Shown: positions 1 through 9,848, counted from the first letter of the stretch. The stretch is DNA of 64,000 nt from Pantoea sp. GD03673 (GCF_029844725.1 NZ_JAOCKJ010000006.1:1-64000), one strand, 5' to 3'. The notes: generated by a model not told the origin, from the sequence alone. A program made the numbers and translations.

Positions 1-54
1 ACGCAGTCTCCTGTGCCTCTTAACCCGTTTCCCGTTGCCGGTTTGCCGTGTCAG

Positions 55-110
55 TGGAGGCGCATTATAGGGAACGGTTCAGATAGCGCAAGTGCAAACT
101 ACAACTTTTT
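55..110 (-). promoter_or_regulatory. rRNA operon P1 promoter reading out of the window
   Basis: Read on the minus strand, a TATAAT -10 box lies at 69-64 and a TTGCGC -35 box at 91-86, with the 16-bp spacing typical of rrn P1 promoters. A GC-rich discriminator (GCGCCTCC) leads into ACTGACACGG, which matches my recollection of E. coli rrn P1 start regions. An A/T-rich stretch resembling an UP element lies at about 92-110. Transcription would start near 55 and leave the window, so an rRNA operon is expected just beyond position 1. The rRNA genes themselves are not visible. Confidence 0.85.
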
Positions 111-172
111 TACTGACCGTTCAATTTGCGACCAAAAGGAGCAATAACTAAGCAAAAAGCTCTCAAAAGAGT

Positions 173-198
173 AAAAAACGGGCCAGCGGCCCGTTTTT
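173..198 (-). terminator. Rho-independent terminator of clpB
   Basis: A six-pair GC stem (CGGGCC/GGCCCG, 179-193) with a three-base loop is extended by A-T pairs and followed on the minus strand by a run of T. It lies just downstream of the clpB stop codon. Confidence 0.8.
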
Positions 199-210
199 GC
201 ACTCACACCA

Positions 211-2784
211 TTACTGATGTGCAGTAATAACATCGTTTTTCACATCCATTTCGATGGTTTTACCCGGCACCAGCGAACCTGCAAGGATCTGCTGAGCCAG
301 CGGGTTCTCAATCTGCTGCTGTATCGCTCGCTTCAATGGACGTGCACCATAGACCGGATCATATCCGTTCTCTGCCAGCAGTCTGATCGCATCATCAGAG
401 ATGTGCAGCTGATAGCCACGTTCATCCAGACGTTTGTACAACCGCTGCAGCTGAATCTGCGCAATAGACGCAATGTGTTTCTCAGCCAGCGGATGGAACA
501 CCACCACCTCATCAATACGGTTGATGAATTCAGGACGGAAATGCTGGCCGACTACGCCCATCACAATCTCTTTCATTTCCGGGTAGCTGAGATTGCCGAA
601 CCGCTCCTGGATTAAATCTGATCCCAGGTTAGAGGTCATGATCACCACGCTGTTACGAAAATCGACCGTGCGACCCTGTCCATCTGTAAGACGCCCGTCA
701 TCCAGCACCTGCAGCAGGATATTGAAGACATCAGGGTGCGCCTTCTCGACTTCATCCAGCAGAATCACCGAATAAGGACGACGGCGTACAGCCTCGGTCA
801 GATAACCGCCCTCTTCATAGCCGACATAGCCCGGAGGTGCGCCCACCAGCCGTGATACTGAATGCTTCTCCATAAATTCGGACATGTCGATACGCACCAT
901 CGCATCGTCACTGTCGAACAGGAAGTTAGCCAGCGATTTACACAATTCGGTCTTACCTACCCCGGTTGGTCCCAGGAACAGGAAGGAACCAATAGGCCGG
1001 TTAGGATCAGAGAGACCGGCACGACTCCGGCGAATGGCATTTGATACGGCCTCAACCGCCTCATCCTGTCCGATGACCCGGCCATGCAGATCCTGCTCCA
1101 TGCGCAGTAACTTATCACGCTCACCTTCCATCATTCTTGCTACCGGAATACCGGTCCAGCGTGCCAGCACATCGGCAATTTCCACATCCGTTACGCGGTT
1201 GCGCAGTAACTTCATGGTTTTACCTTCCGCCTGAGTCGCTGCGGCTAACTGTTTCTCAAGCGCCGGAATTTTACCGTACTGCAGCTCCGACATCTGAGCG
1301 AGATCCCCCTGACGACGGGCCTGCTCTAAATTCAGACGCGCCTGCTCAAGTTCAGCTTTAATGTTCTGGGTGCCGGACAGAGAGGCTTTTTCTGTCTTCC
1401 ACTCATCTTCCAGCTCGGCGTACTCGCGCTCTTTCTGATTCAGCTCGGTTTCAAGCATCTCCAGACGCTTGATGCTGGCATCATCGGCTTCTTTCTTCAG
1501 CGCCTGCTGTTCCAGTTTCAGCTGAATGATACGGCGCTCCAGGCGATCCAGTGACTCCGGCTTCGAGTCCATCTGCATACGAATGCTGGATGCCGCCTCA
1601 TCGATCAGGTCAATCGCCTTATCCGGCAGCTGACGGTCAGCAATATAACGGTGAGACAGCGTTGCCGCCGCGACAATTGCCGGGTCAGTGATCTGCACAT
1701 GGTGATGCAGTTCGTAACGCTCTTTCAGACCACGCAGGATAGCGATGGTGTCTTCCACGCTCGGCTCAGCCACAAAGACTTTCTGGAAACGGCGCTCAAG
1801 CGCAGCATCTTTTTCAATGTACTGACGGTACTCATCAAGTGTGGTGGCACCTACGCAGTGCAGTTCACCCCGCGCCAGCGCAGGCTTCAGCATATTACCG
1901 GCGTCCATCGCGCCGTCCGCTTTACCGGCGCCCACCATTGTGTGAAGCTCGTCGATAAACAGAATGACGTTGCCTTCCTGTTTCGACAGGTCACTCAGCA
2001 CCCCTTTCAGACGCTCTTCAAACTCACCGCGATATTTCGCTCCGGCCACCAGCGCACCCATATCCAGCGCCAGTACCCGACGACCTTTCAGCCCCTCAGG
2101 GACTTCACCGTTGATAATGCGCTGCGCCAGCCCTTCGACAATCGCGGTTTTACCCACGCCAGGTTCACCTATCAGCACCGGGTTATTTTTAGTACGGCGC
2201 TGCAGAACCTGAATGGTCCGGCGAATCTCTTCGTCACGACCGATCACCGGATCGAGTTTGCCCTTCTCTGCACGCTCGGTCAGATCGATGGTGTATTTCT
2301 TCAATGCCTGGCGCTGATCTTCAGCCCCCTGATCGTTCACGTTGTCTCCTCCCCGCATCTGTTCAATCGCACGGGTGATTTTTTCGCGCGTTGCACCCGC
2401 TGCTTTAAGCAGATCGGCCAGTGAGCCGCGAGATTCCAGTGCGGCCAGAACAAATAATTCAGATGAAATGAAGTTATCGTTGCGCTTCTGCGCCAGCTTA
2501 TCGCACAGGTTTAATACCCGGACGAGGTCAGATGAAGGTTGTACATCCCCTTCGCTGCCTTCAACCTGGGGCAGACGATCGATAGCCTGCTCAACCTGAG
2601 CGCGAAATGGCGTAACGTTGACACCGGCCGAAGTCAGTAAAGGTGAAACCGATCCGCCTTCCTGTTTGAGCAGCGCGCTCATCAGATGCAGAGGTTCAAT
2701 GAATTGGTTGTCGTGTCCCAGAGCCAGGGACTGCGCGTCGGCGAGAGCCAGCTGAAATTTGTTAGTAAGACGATCCAGACGCAT
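211..2784 (-). CDS. clpB: ATP-dependent disaggregase ClpB
   Basis: ClpB is a hexameric cytoplasmic AAA+ chaperone that, with DnaK, threads and rescues aggregated proteins after heat stress. The 857-residue product has the Clp N domain, a first AAA module with Walker A GEPGVGKT near residue 206, the coiled-coil middle domain (about 400-530), and a second module with GPTGVGKT near 605 and [12 protein letters not shown] chose the ATG at 2784 rather than the in-frame ATG at 2796. The latter forms part of the Shine-Dalgarno stretch GGGAGGA, and the shorter form has the E. coli length. Codon 149 (GTG at 2340) follows GGGGAGGAGACAAC and matches the known internal start for the N-domain-less isoform. 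A sigma-32 promoter lies upstream. Confidence 0.97.
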   Translation of the reverse strand: MRLDRLTNKFQLALADAQSLALGHDNQFIEPLHLMSALLKQEGGSVSPLLTSAGVNVTPFRAQVEQAIDRLPQVEGSEGDVQPSSDLVRVLNLCDKLAQKRNDNFISSELFVLAALESRGSLADLLKAAGATREKITRAIEQMRGGDNVNDQGAEDQRQALKKYTIDLTERAEKGKLDPVIGRDEEIRRTIQVLQRRTKNNPVLIGEPGVGKTAIVEGLAQRIINGEVPEGLKGRRVLALDMGALVAGAKYRGEFEERLKGVLSDLSKQEGNVILFIDELHTMVGAGKADGAMDAGNMLKPALARGELHCVGATTLDEYRQYIEKDAALERRFQKVFVAEPSVEDTIAILRGLKERYELHHHVQITDPAIVAAATLSHRYIADRQLPDKAIDLIDEAASSIRMQMDSKPESLDRLERRIIQLKLEQQALKKEADDASIKRLEMLETELNQKEREYAELEDEWKTEKASLSGTQNIKAELEQARLNLEQARRQGDLAQMSELQYGKIPALEKQLAAATQAEGKTMKLLRNRVTDVEIADVLARWTGIPVARMMEGERDKLLRMEQDLHGRVIGQDEAVEAVSNAIRRSRAGLSDPNRPIGSFLFLGPTGVGKTELCKSLANFLFDSDDAMVRIDMSEFMEKHSVSRLVGAPPGYVGYEEGGYLTEAVRRRPYSVILLDEVEKAHPDVFNILLQVLDDGRLTDGQGRTVDFRNSVVIMTSNLGSDLIQERFGNLSYPEMKEIVMGVVGQHFRPEFINRIDEVVVFHPLAEKHIASIAQIQLQRLYKRLDERGYQLHISDDAIRLLAENGYDPVYGARPLKRAIQQQIENPLAQQILAGSLVPGKTIEMDVKNDVITAHQ

Positions 2785-2821
2785 AATTCCTCCCATTACA
2801 GGTCAAAATGCTACTGGAGAT

Positions 2822-2850
2822 TAAATGAGGTCACCCCTCAAAATTTCAAG
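2822..2850 (-). promoter_or_regulatory. Sigma-32 heat-shock promoter of clpB
   Basis: On the minus strand CTTGAAA (2850-2844) is followed after 13 bp by CCTCATTTA (2830-2822). These match the sigma-32 consensus -35 (CTTGAAA) and the CCCCATNTA-type -10. It sits about 40 bp before the clpB start, as in E. coli. Confidence 0.87.
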
Positions 2851-2909
2851 GTTAATGACCTGAGATTTGAGTAAAAAATACGCTAACTGGACCGTCTTAT
2901 GGCGTAAGG

Positions 2910-3638
2910 TTATAACAGCCAGATCAAAGTTGCCATACGCCCGGTGATCCCATCACGGCGGAAGGAGAAGAAATCGTCGCGCTGCGCAAACGTACAACGG
3001 CTCTCGGCGGCGATTGATTTGACGCCCGCAGCCTGGAGCCGCATACGCGCCAGCAGCCAGATGTCGGCATAAAAACGGTCGCCAGATGGACGAAAAGCCT
3101 GTGCTGCATGGGGATGCTGAGCCATGAAAGCCTCACGCACTTCTTCACCAACCTCAAATGCGTCAGGTCCGATTGCCGGCCCCAGCCAGGCATGGATCTG
3201 ATCCGGTGGAGAACGAAACTGCGCCAGGGTATTTTCCAGTACACCCGCACAAAGTCCGCGCCAGCCTGCATGTGCTGCCGCCACTTCTGCCCCATCCTGC
3301 GAACAGAACAGGACGGGCAGACAGTCGGCAGTCATGATGGCGCAAACAACGCCGGGCTGATCGGTGATGCAGGCATCAGCACGTAATGGCGCACTTTCTC
3401 CCGCAGCAAGACGTACAACCCCGGTGCCATGAACCTGATCCAGCCAGTGCGGCATTGCAGGCAAACCCGCCTCTTCCACCAGCAACTGACGGTTACGCGC
3501 CACCGCCTCAGGATGATCCCCTACGTGCCCGCCAAGATTCAGTGAATCCCAGGGCGATGTGCTGATGCCACCCTGTCGCTGCGTCGAGCAGGCCCGTACG
3601 CGTGACGGAGCAGGCCATTGGGGCGTGATCAGATTCAT
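2910..3638 (-). CDS. pgeF: Peptidoglycan editing factor PgeF (YfiH, laccase-domain)
   Basis: PgeF belongs to the multicopper-oxidase-like DUF152 family. In E. coli it is reported to keep L-serine from replacing L-alanine in peptidoglycan precursors; related proteins act on purine nucleosides. The 242-residue product has the family motifs with presumptive active-site residues: QVHG, TADCLPVLF (Cys) and HAGWRGL (His). The ATG at 3638 overlaps the rluD stop by one base (TGATG), so the two genes are translationally coupled. A GTG one codon earlier (3641) is also possible, but the ATG aligns better with the E. coli start. Confidence 0.93.
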   Translation of the reverse strand: MNLITPQWPAPSRVRACSTQRQGGISTSPWDSLNLGGHVGDHPEAVARNRQLLVEEAGLPAMPHWLDQVHGTGVVRLAAGESAPLRADACITDQPGVVCAIMTADCLPVLFCSQDGAEVAAAHAGWRGLCAGVLENTLAQFRSPPDQIHAWLGPAIGPDAFEVGEEVREAFMAQHPHAAQAFRPSGDRFYADIWLLARMRLQAAGVKSIAAESRCTFAQRDDFFSFRRDGITGRMATLIWLL

Positions 3639-4615
3639 CACCAGTTCAACTGATCTTTAAATTCTTCGGTGTCAGCTTTTAACGCCGCGATTAAATCGAC
3701 CATGTCCTGCGGAAGCGCCGCATGGAATTCCATTTCAATACCGCTGATAGGGTGGTACAGACGCAGCATAGTGGCGTGCAGAGCCTGACGATCAAAGCCG
3801 CGCAGCGTAGTGATAAAGGCCTCTGATGCACCTTTTGGCGGACGCGGACGGCCACCGTAAAGCGGATCCCCCACCAGCGGATGACTGATGTGAGACATGT
3901 GCACACGAATCTGGTGAGTACGACCGGTTTCCAGACGCAGGCGCAGACGGGTATGGGCCCGGAAGTGCTCCATGATGCGGTAATGGGTTACCGCCGGTTT
4001 ACCCATTGGGTGTACCGCCATGTGAGTGCGTTTGGTTGAGTGACGGCTGATAGGCTGCTCAACCGTGCCGCCTGCCGTCATAGTCCCGATGGCGACCGCT
4101 TCATATTCACGGGTAATTTCGCGACGCTGCAGCGAGTCCACCAGATGCGTCTGAGCCGGAACAGTTTTTGCGACCACCATCAAACCGGTGGTGTCTTTAT
4201 CCAGACGGTGTACGATGCCCGCGCGTGGCACATCCATAATCGCCGGATAGTGATGAAGTAAGGCGTTTAGTACCGTGCCATCCGGATTACCGGCGCCAGG
4301 GTGAACCACAAAGTCGCGTGGTTTGTTGATGACAATAATGTCTTCATCTTCATAAACAATGTCGAGTGGCAGATTCTGCGGTTCCCAGCGCTGTGCCTCT
4401 TCGATCTCAGCGTCAATCGCGACCAGCTCGCCGCCCAGAACTTTTTCTTTGGGTGTATCGACCATAACGCCATTTACCGTTACACGACGATCGAGGATCC
4501 ACTCTTTTATGCGGGAACGTGAATAATCAGGGAACAATTCCGCCAAAGTCTGATCTAAGCGTTGTCCGAGTTGTGATTCGGATACCGTTGCGGTGAGTTG
4601 AACTTGTTGTGCCAT
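3638..4615 (-). CDS. rluD: 23S rRNA pseudouridine synthase RluD
   Basis: RluD makes pseudouridines 1911, 1915 and 1917 in helix 69 of 23S rRNA, a modification important for ribosome assembly and termination. The 325-residue product (E. coli 326) starts with an S4 RNA-binding domain at about residues 18-65. The RsuA/RluA catalytic core carries HRLDKDTTGL, with Asp139 as the catalytic aspartate. The C-terminal region includes RTHQIRVHM. It is the upstream partner of pgeF, with overlapping stop and start codons, and is divergent from bamD. Confidence 0.97.
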   Translation of the reverse strand: MAQQVQLTATVSESQLGQRLDQTLAELFPDYSRSRIKEWILDRRVTVNGVMVDTPKEKVLGGELVAIDAEIEEAQRWEPQNLPLDIVYEDEDIIVINKPRDFVVHPGAGNPDGTVLNALLHHYPAIMDVPRAGIVHRLDKDTTGLMVVAKTVPAQTHLVDSLQRREITREYEAVAIGTMTAGGTVEQPISRHSTKRTHMAVHPMGKPAVTHYRIMEHFRAHTRLRLRLETGRTHQIRVHMSHISHPLVGDPLYGGRPRPPKGASEAFITTLRGFDRQALHATMLRLYHPISGIEMEFHAALPQDMVDLIAALKADTEEFKDQLNW

Positions 4616-4640
4616 ATACAGCTTCTTCGTTAACGTTGGG

Positions 4641-4668
4641 TTTTCACGGCGATGCCGTTTAATATAAT
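4641..4668 (+). promoter_or_regulatory. Candidate sigma-70 promoter of bamD
   Basis: TTTTCA (4641-4646), a 16-bp spacer and a perfect TATAAT (4663-4668) lie about 75 bp before the bamD ATG in the rluD-bamD divergent region. The -10 is strong and the -35 is only fair. Confidence 0.45.
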
Positions 4669-4744
4669 GTGCTATCGTACCTGGTCATTACCGGGAGCTA
4701 TACGGACAGCTTCCGCCATAACATTTGAGGATAATCACTTCGTC

Positions 4745-5476
4745 ATGACGCGTATGAAACATCTGGTGGCTGCTGCCACACTGAGCCTGGCACTTGTTGG
4801 TTGTTCCGGCTCAAATGACGCGGTACCGGACAGCCCGCCTTCTGAAATCTATGCTACAGCGCAGCAAAAGCTGCAGGACGGTAACTTTAAAGCTGCGATT
4901 AAGCAACTGGAAGCGCTGGATAATCGTTATCCGTTCGGTCCTTATTCGCAGCAGGTGCAGCTGGATTTAATCTACGCGTACTATAAAAATGCCGATTTGC
5001 CCCTGGCACAGGCTGCCATTGCCCGCTTTATGCGTCTTAACCCCACACATCCGAACATTGATTATGTCATCTATATGAAAGGTCTGACGGATATGGCGCT
5101 GGATGACTCGGCGCTGCAGGGCTTCTTTGGTATCGATCGTTCTGACCGCGATCCGACGCACGCGCGTGATGCTTTCCGCGACTTCTCCCAGCTGCTACGC
5201 AGTTACCCGAACAGCCAGTATGCGGCTGATGCTCAGAAACGTCTGGTCTATCTGAAAGACCGACTGGCGAAATATGAGCTGTCAGTGGCGCAATTCTATA
5301 CTAAGCGTGAGGCTTATGTCGCGGTTGTTAACCGGGTTGAAGGGATGATGCGCGATTTTCCGGACACCCAGGCAACACATGATGCCCTGCCGCTGATGGA
5401 AAACGCTTACCGTAATCTGCAGCTGAACGCGGAAGCCGACAAAGTGGCGAAAATCATTGCGGCTAACAACAGCTAA
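4745..5476 (+). CDS. bamD: Outer membrane assembly lipoprotein BamD
   Basis: BamD is the essential lipoprotein of the BAM complex that inserts beta-barrel proteins into the outer membrane. From the ATG at 4745 the product has 243 residues, close to the 245 of E. coli. It begins with a lipoprotein signal ending in LVGC (lipidated Cys20). The rest is TPR-rich, with conserved stretches such as [13 protein letters not shown] and [10 protein letters not shown]. An in-frame upstream extension to 4652 is open but would bury the signal peptide, so I reject it. A strong terminator follows directly, which suggests a single-gene transcript. Confidence 0.97.
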   Translation: MTRMKHLVAAATLSLALVGCSGSNDAVPDSPPSEIYATAQQKLQDGNFKAAIKQLEALDNRYPFGPYSQQVQLDLIYAYYKNADLPLAQAAIARFMRLNPTHPNIDYVIYMKGLTDMALDDSALQGFFGIDRSDRDPTHARDAFRDFSQLLRSYPNSQYAADAQKRLVYLKDRLAKYELSVAQFYTKREAYVAVVNRVEGMMRDFPDTQATHDALPLMENAYRNLQLNAEADKVAKIIAANNS

Positions 5477-5499
5477 TAGCACGCCTGCGTTTCAGCCAT

Positions 5500-5532
5500 A
5501 AAAAAAGCAGCCAGAAAGGCTGCTTTTTTTTG
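5500..5532 (+). terminator. Rho-independent terminator of bamD
   Basis: The stem GCAGCC/GGCTGC (5507-5512 with 5518-5523) is flanked by A and T runs, with eight T residues after the stem. It lies about 25 bp after the bamD stop. Confidence 0.88.
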
Positions 5533-5756
5533 CTCACAGAACAGCCAGAACTGGATCTGAAATCAGCGAGCTAACCCATCAAGAATGCCGCGTTTATCGT
5601 TTCGCTTCAAGGTATTTCAGCCCGTTTCCGAGCCTTTCTCACAGATTGTCAAAACTGACAAAAAGTGACATTTTTCCGTGATAGAAATCTCACATTCAGC
5701 GCTTTTTCGCGCTATGCTGAGAAGACCAAGACGGAAATGACAGAGAGGTAAGAACG

Positions 5757-6092
5757 ATGATTCTGAACATTACCAGTAAGCAAATGGAAATCACCCCGGC
5801 CATCCGAAGCCATGTTGAAGACCGTCTCGCCAAGCTCGAAAAATGGCAAACCGACCTGATTAATCCGCATATTGTTCTGTCTAAAGAGCCCAAAGAATTC
5901 GTTGCAGATGCCACCATTAACACACCTAACGGGACTCTGGTGGCCAGCGCCAAGCATGATGATATGTATACCGCGATCAACGATTTGATTGCGAAGCTCG
6001 AACGTCAACTGAATAAAGTTCAGCACAAGTCTGAAGCACGCCGCGCCAGTGCCAGCGTAAAAGACATTATCCCCGCGGACGAAGAGTCCTGA
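5757..6092 (+). CDS. raiA: Ribosome-associated inhibitor / stationary-phase factor RaiA
   Basis: RaiA (YfiA, protein Y) binds the 30S decoding region in stationary phase or cold, blocks tRNA binding and keeps ribosomes as inactive 70S particles. The 111-residue product (E. coli 113) keeps the conserved start [17 protein letters not shown] and the patches [14 protein letters not shown] and KLERQLNK of the S30AE domain. The tail is shorter and less acidic than in E. coli. A Shine-Dalgarno AGAGAGG lies 8 bases before the ATG. A terminator follows the stop, so it appears monocistronic. Confidence 0.96.
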   Translation: MILNITSKQMEITPAIRSHVEDRLAKLEKWQTDLINPHIVLSKEPKEFVADATINTPNGTLVASAKHDDMYTAINDLIAKLERQLNKVQHKSEARRASASVKDIIPADEES

Positions 6093-6099
6093 GTTTCTT

Positions 6100-6124
6100 A
6101 ACGCGCCTCCGGGCGCGTTTTTTA
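6100..6124 (+). terminator. Rho-independent terminator of raiA
   Basis: The stem CGCGCC/GGCGCG (6102-6107 with 6112-6117) is followed by six T residues, 10 bp after the raiA stop. The T run abuts the pheA -35 box. Confidence 0.87.
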
Positions 6125-6153
6125 TTGACAGCTTTTCACCAGTACGGTTACTC
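6125..6153 (+). promoter_or_regulatory. pheL-pheA promoter
   Basis: A perfect TTGACA (6125-6130) followed by a spacer containing CAGTACGG matches the E. coli pheA promoter as I recall it. The -10 would be the weak hexamer TTACTC at about 6148-6153, less consensus-like than the E. coli TATAAT. The leader peptide starts 30 bp further on. Confidence 0.65.
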
Positions 6154-6181
6154 TCAGGTCACTCTTTTTTCGGACGTTCCC

Positions 6182-6229
6182 ATGAAACCTGATCTGTTTT
6201 TCTTCGCTTTCTTTTTTACCTTCCCCTGA
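6182..6229 (+). CDS. pheL: phe operon leader peptide
   Basis: This 15-residue peptide, MKPDLFFFAFFFTFP, contains seven phenylalanine codons, like E. coli PheL. When charged tRNA-Phe is scarce the ribosome stalls on the Phe run and lets the antiterminator form, so pheA is transcribed. When Phe is plentiful the ribosome reaches the stop and the terminator forms. It is too short for ordinary gene callers, but the composition and the downstream paired segments make the call secure. Confidence 0.95.
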   Translation: MKPDLFFFAFFFTFP

Positions 6230-6303
6230 ACGGGAGGCCATTCGTCGTGTGAAAATGAAAGCGAAGACGAACAACGAAGCCTCCCAACCGGGAGGCTTTT
6301 TTA
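6230..6303 (+). promoter_or_regulatory. pheA transcription attenuator
   Basis: The terminator stem GCCTCCC (6279-6285) with GGGAGGC (6290-6296) is followed by six T residues. The same GGGAGGC also occurs at 6232-6238, right after the pheL stop, and can pair with 6279-6285 instead to form the antiterminator. This gives the classic amino-acid attenuator switch driven by translation of pheL. Confidence 0.93.
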
Positions 6304-6327
6304 TTGGATAGCATACAGGTGAGCCCT

Positions 6328-7491
6328 ATGAATCCCGACACTCCATTGCTGGCGCTACGAGATAAAATCAGCGCAGTAGATAAAAAACTTCTGACGCTAC
6401 TGGCAGAGCGTCGTCTGCTGGCAGTGGAAGTTGCTCAGGCGAAACTGGCGACGCATCGCCCGATTCGGGATGTGGAGCGCGAACGCGCGCTGCTGGAGAA
6501 TCTGATTGTGCTGGGTAAAGCGCATAAACTGGATGCGCACTACATTACCCGCCTGTTCCAGCTGGTAATTGAAGATTCAGTGCTGACTCAGCAGGCCCTG
6601 CTGCAAAAAAACCTTAATCATCCCCATGCGCATGCCGCCCGTATTGCATTCCTCGGCCCGAAGGGATCTTACTCGCACCTTGCCGCCCGCAATTACGCGT
6701 CACGTCACTTCGATAGCATGGTGGAGTGTGGTTGCCTGAAGTTTCACGACATCATCAGGCAGGTCGAAAACGGCGTAGCCGATTACGCCGTAATGCCGAT
6801 TGAGAACACCAGTTCAGGCTCGATTAATGACGTTTATGATCTGCTGCAACAGACCAGCCTCTCTATTGTGGGTGAACTGACATTGCCTATTGACCACTGC
6901 GTGCTGGTGAATGGCCCTACCGATTTACAGCAGATAGAAACAGTTTACAGTCATCCTCAGCCCTTCCAGCAGTGCAGCCAGTTCATTAATCGTTTCCCGC
7001 ACTGGAAAATTGAATATACCGAAAGTACCGCGGCAGCGATGGAGAAAGTGGCTGCGCTCAACTCACCGAAAGTGGCAGCGCTGGGCAGTGAAGCTGGTGG
7101 TGAGCTTTATCAACTGCAGGTGCTGGAACGTAATCTGGCAAATCAGCAGCAGAACCATACCCGTTTTATTGTGCTGGCCCGCAAACCCATTGAGGTATCG
7201 GACCAGGTGCCGGCTAAAACCACGCTGATTATGGCAACAGGCCAGCAGGCGGGTGCGCTGGTTGATGCGCTGCTGGTTCTGCGTCAGCACAATCTGATGA
7301 TGAGCAAGCTGGAGTCCCGTCCGATTAATGGCAATCCGTGGGAAGAGATGTTTTACATTGATGTGCAGGGCAATCTGCAATCCGAACGGATGCAGCAGGC
7401 GCTTCAGGAACTACAAACCATGACACGCTCTCTGAAAGTACTGGGCTGCTATCCCAGCGAGAATGTGGTACCGGCCGACCCTGCCGAATAA
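6328..7491 (+). CDS. pheA: Bifunctional chorismate mutase / prephenate dehydratase
   Basis: PheA converts chorismate to prephenate and then to phenylpyruvate, the committed branch to phenylalanine. The 387-residue product (E. coli 386) has an AroQ chorismate mutase domain at residues 1-95, the dehydratase domain from about 105 ([27 protein letters not shown]) and an ACT domain from about 300 with the feedback-site motif ESRP. I chose the ATG at 6328 because AGGTGAG precedes it at good spacing and the start aligns with E. coli. An in-frame TTG at 6304 is rejected. Expression is controlled by the pheL attenuator. The gene converges on tyrA. Confidence 0.97.
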   Translation: MNPDTPLLALRDKISAVDKKLLTLLAERRLLAVEVAQAKLATHRPIRDVERERALLENLIVLGKAHKLDAHYITRLFQLVIEDSVLTQQALLQKNLNHPHAHAARIAFLGPKGSYSHLAARNYASRHFDSMVECGCLKFHDIIRQVENGVADYAVMPIENTSSGSINDVYDLLQQTSLSIVGELTLPIDHCVLVNGPTDLQQIETVYSHPQPFQQCSQFINRFPHWKIEYTESTAAAMEKVAALNSPKVAALGSEAGGELYQLQVLERNLANQQQNHTRFIVLARKPIEVSDQVPAKTTLIMATGQQAGALVDALLVLRQHNLMMSKLESRPINGNPWEEMFYIDVQGNLQSERMQQALQELQTMTRSLKVLGCYPSENVVPADPAE

Positions 7492-7495
7492 AAAA

Positions 7496-7530
7496 GAGAA
7501 AAAAGGCATCCAGATGGATGCCTCTTTCAT
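7496..7530. terminator. Shared terminator between pheA and tyrA
   Basis: GGCATCC/GGATGCC forms a stem with a short loop, flanked by an A-rich run on the left and TCTTTC on the right. It sits in the 39-bp gap between the convergent genes and can serve both strands, better for tyrA because of the A run. Confidence 0.75.
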
Positions 7531-8652
7531 TTATGGACGGCTGTCATTGGCCGAACGCAGCAGACTGCGGCTTTCAACCAGGAAGCGTTTCGCGTGATCG
7601 CCAAACCACTGTTCGACCCGGTTAAAGCTGGCGATAAACGCCTGCTTGTCGCCCTGTTCCAGCAACGCTATCGCTTCACCAAACCGCTGGTAATAGCGTT
7701 TAATCAGCGCCAGGTTACTCTCTGACGACATGATGATATCCGCATAAAGCTGGGGATCCTGAGCGAACAACCGCCCTACCATCGCCAGTTCAAGCCGGTA
7801 AATTGGCGATGAAAGCGCCAGCAGCTGATCCAGATTAACGTTCTCTTCGGCTAAATGCAGGCCATAGGCAAAGGTAGCAAAGTGACGCAGCGCCTGAATA
7901 AAGGCCATGTTCTGGTCATGCTCCACTGCGCTGATACGATGCAGCCGCGCACCCCAGACCTGAATCTGCTCCAGGAACCACTGATACGCTTCCGGCTGGC
8001 GTCCATCACACCAGACCACCACCTGTTTTGCCAGGCTGCCGCTGTCCGGACCAAACATCGGATGGAGGCCCAGCACCGGACCGTTATGAGCAGCCAGCAT
8101 CGCCTGAAGAGGCCGGTTTTTTACCGACGCCAAATCAACCAGAATACAATCTTCCGGCAGAGGCGGCAGTCGGGCAATGACCTGCTCGGTCAGGTGGATA
8201 GGCACACTGATGATCACCATTCCGGCATCGCTGAGCAGCGTATCAGCCTGTGACCAGTCCTCTTTATCCAGCGTTTTTACCGTATAGCCTGACAGACCGA
8301 GCATTTTTTCAAACAGTCGGCCCATCTGGCCTTTACCACCGACGATCACCACCGGGCGCAGTTCAGGACAGAGGGTTTTAAAGCCTTTGTCATTCTCGCT
8401 GGTATAGGATTCGCGCATCACACGACGCAACACATCTTCAATCAGGTCCGGCGGTACACCCAGAGCTTCCGCTTCTTTGCGGCGGGAAGCCAGCATCGAT
8501 GCTTCACGCTCAGGCACATAGATAGGCAGACCGTAACGGCTCTTGACCTCCCCTACTTCAGCAACCAGCTCCAGCCGTTTAGCCAGCAGATCCAGCAACG
8601 CCTTATCAACACTGTCAATTTGATCGCGTAACGCGGTCAGTTCAGCCACCAT
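7531..8652 (-). CDS. tyrA: Bifunctional chorismate mutase / prephenate dehydrogenase
   Basis: TyrA makes prephenate from chorismate and oxidises it with NAD to 4-hydroxyphenylpyruvate for tyrosine. The length of 373 residues equals that of E. coli. The N-terminal AroQ mutase domain spans about residues 1-90. The dehydrogenase part opens with the dinucleotide-binding motif [11 protein letters not shown] and continues with [10 protein letters not shown], which includes a conserved active-site histidine region. It is the second gene of aroF-tyrA, 5 bp after aroF, and shares the TyrR-responsive promoter of aroF. Confidence 0.97.
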   Translation of the reverse strand: MVAELTALRDQIDSVDKALLDLLAKRLELVAEVGEVKSRYGLPIYVPEREASMLASRRKEAEALGVPPDLIEDVLRRVMRESYTSENDKGFKTLCPELRPVVIVGGKGQMGRLFEKMLGLSGYTVKTLDKEDWSQADTLLSDAGMVIISVPIHLTEQVIARLPPLPEDCILVDLASVKNRPLQAMLAAHNGPVLGLHPMFGPDSGSLAKQVVVWCDGRQPEAYQWFLEQIQVWGARLHRISAVEHDQNMAFIQALRHFATFAYGLHLAEENVNLDQLLALSSPIYRLELAMVGRLFAQDPQLYADIIMSSESNLALIKRYYQRFGEAIALLEQGDKQAFIASFNRVEQWFGDHAKRFLVESRSLLRSANDSRP

Positions 8653-8657
8653 TGCTC

Positions 8658-9737
8658 TTACACCTCTTGTGACAGACGCGCCGACAGCACTCCCTGCAGA
8701 TCCTGATGCATCTCACGCAGTAACGTTTCGGTCACTTCCCAGTTGATGCAGGCATCGGTGACAGAAACGCCATACTTCATTTCGCTGCGTGGCTGTTCAG
8801 AAGACTGGTTACCTTCATTGATATGGCTTTCCAGCATTAAACCAATGATTGAACGATTCCCGTCTTTGATCTGCGCAATAGCGGATTCCGCTACGCCAGG
8901 CTGACGGCTGTAGTCTTTGTTCGAATTCCCATGGCTGCAATCTATCATTAAGGCTGGACGCAGTCCCGCTTTGAGCATCTCTTTTTCACACTTCGCCACA
9001 TCTTCAGGGCCGTAGTTTGGCGCTTTGCCACCACGCAGGATCACGTGACCATCCGGGTTACCCTGCGTCTGCAACAGGCAGACCTGACCAGCCTGGTTAA
9101 TTCCGACAAAACGATGTGGCATTGCGGCGGCACGCATGGCGTTGATCGCCGTTCCCAGACTGCCATCGGTACCATTTTTAAAGCCAACCGGCATTGACAG
9201 GCCAGACGCCATCTCGCGGTGCGTCTGAGATTCTGTCGTCCTTGCGCCAATGGCAGACCAGCTGAACAGATCGCCCAGGTATTGCGGGCTATTGGGATCC
9301 AGCGCTTCAGTTGCCAGCGGCAGCCCCATTTCAACGAGGTTGACCAGCAGCTGGCGCGCGATGTGCAGACCCGCTTCCATATCAAATGAGTTATCCATGT
9401 AAGGATCGTTGATCAGCCCTTTCCAGCCGACGGTGGTACGGGGTTTTTCAAAATAGACGCGCATCACGATGTAAAGCTGATCTTTCAGCTGTTCAGAAAG
9501 CGTTTGCAGACGACGCGCATATTCCAGTGCCACTTCGGTATCGTGAATCGAGCAGGGGCCGCATACCACCAGCAGACGCGGATCGCGGCCAGCAATAATG
9601 TCAGAAATGGTCTGGCGGGATGCCGCGACCTGATCCTGCTGTTCCGTAGTCAGTGGAAACTTCGCTTTCAGCTCTTCAGGCGTGATTAATACCTGTTCAC
9701 CGGCGATATGCACATTGTTCAGCGCGTCTTTTTGCAT
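8658..9737 (-). CDS. aroF: DAHP synthase, tyrosine-sensitive
   Basis: AroF condenses phosphoenolpyruvate and erythrose 4-phosphate to DAHP, the first step of the shikimate pathway; the isozyme linked to tyrA is the Tyr-inhibited one. The product has 359 residues (E. coli 356). Motifs include the metal and PEP-site segments [38 protein letters not shown] and [10 protein letters not shown]. The start at 9737 aligns with E. coli (MQKDALNN). An in-frame ATG at 9770 has a stronger Shine-Dalgarno (GAGGAG) and would add 11 residues, so the start is not fully settled. It is transcribed with tyrA and probably repressed by TyrR. Confidence 0.95.
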   Translation of the reverse strand: MQKDALNNVHIAGEQVLITPEELKAKFPLTTEQQDQVAASRQTISDIIAGRDPRLLVVCGPCSIHDTEVALEYARRLQTLSEQLKDQLYIVMRVYFEKPRTTVGWKGLINDPYMDNSFDMEAGLHIARQLLVNLVEMGLPLATEALDPNSPQYLGDLFSWSAIGARTTESQTHREMASGLSMPVGFKNGTDGSLGTAINAMRAAAMPHRFVGINQAGQVCLLQTQGNPDGHVILRGGKAPNYGPEDVAKCEKEMLKAGLRPALMIDCSHGNSNKDYSRQPGVAESAIAQIKDGNRSIIGLMLESHINEGNQSSEQPRSEMKYGVSVTDACINWEVTETLLREMHQDLQGVLSARLSQEV

Positions 9738-9797
9738 GATGGCGATCCTTTGGCTCGTATTGGCGGTCATGGACTCCTCATTGAGGATTGCGAATAC

Positions 9798-9815
9798 TGT
9801 ATCACAGGGAATACA
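9798..9815. promoter_or_regulatory. TyrR box, promoter-proximal
   Basis: TGTATC-N6-AATACA matches the TyrR pattern TGTAAA-N6-TTTACA at 8 of 12 positions, including the invariant G and C 14 bp apart. It lies about 60 bp upstream of aroF and close to its likely transcription start. Confidence 0.6.
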
Positions 9816-9830
9816 GAGCGCAATATTATG

Positions 9831-9848
9831 TGTACATCTTTATTACCA
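9831..9848. promoter_or_regulatory. TyrR box, middle
   Basis: On the minus strand this reads TGGTAA-N6-TGTACA, 9 of 12 matches to the TyrR consensus with the key G and C present. It is 33 bp, about three helical turns, from the proximal box, and a CATAAT -10-like hexamer (9830-9825) abuts it. Confidence 0.5.

Noticed and set aside
1651-2424. 257-codon plus-strand frame inside clpB
   Set aside because: It is antisense to a conserved coding sequence and arises from GC-biased codons.
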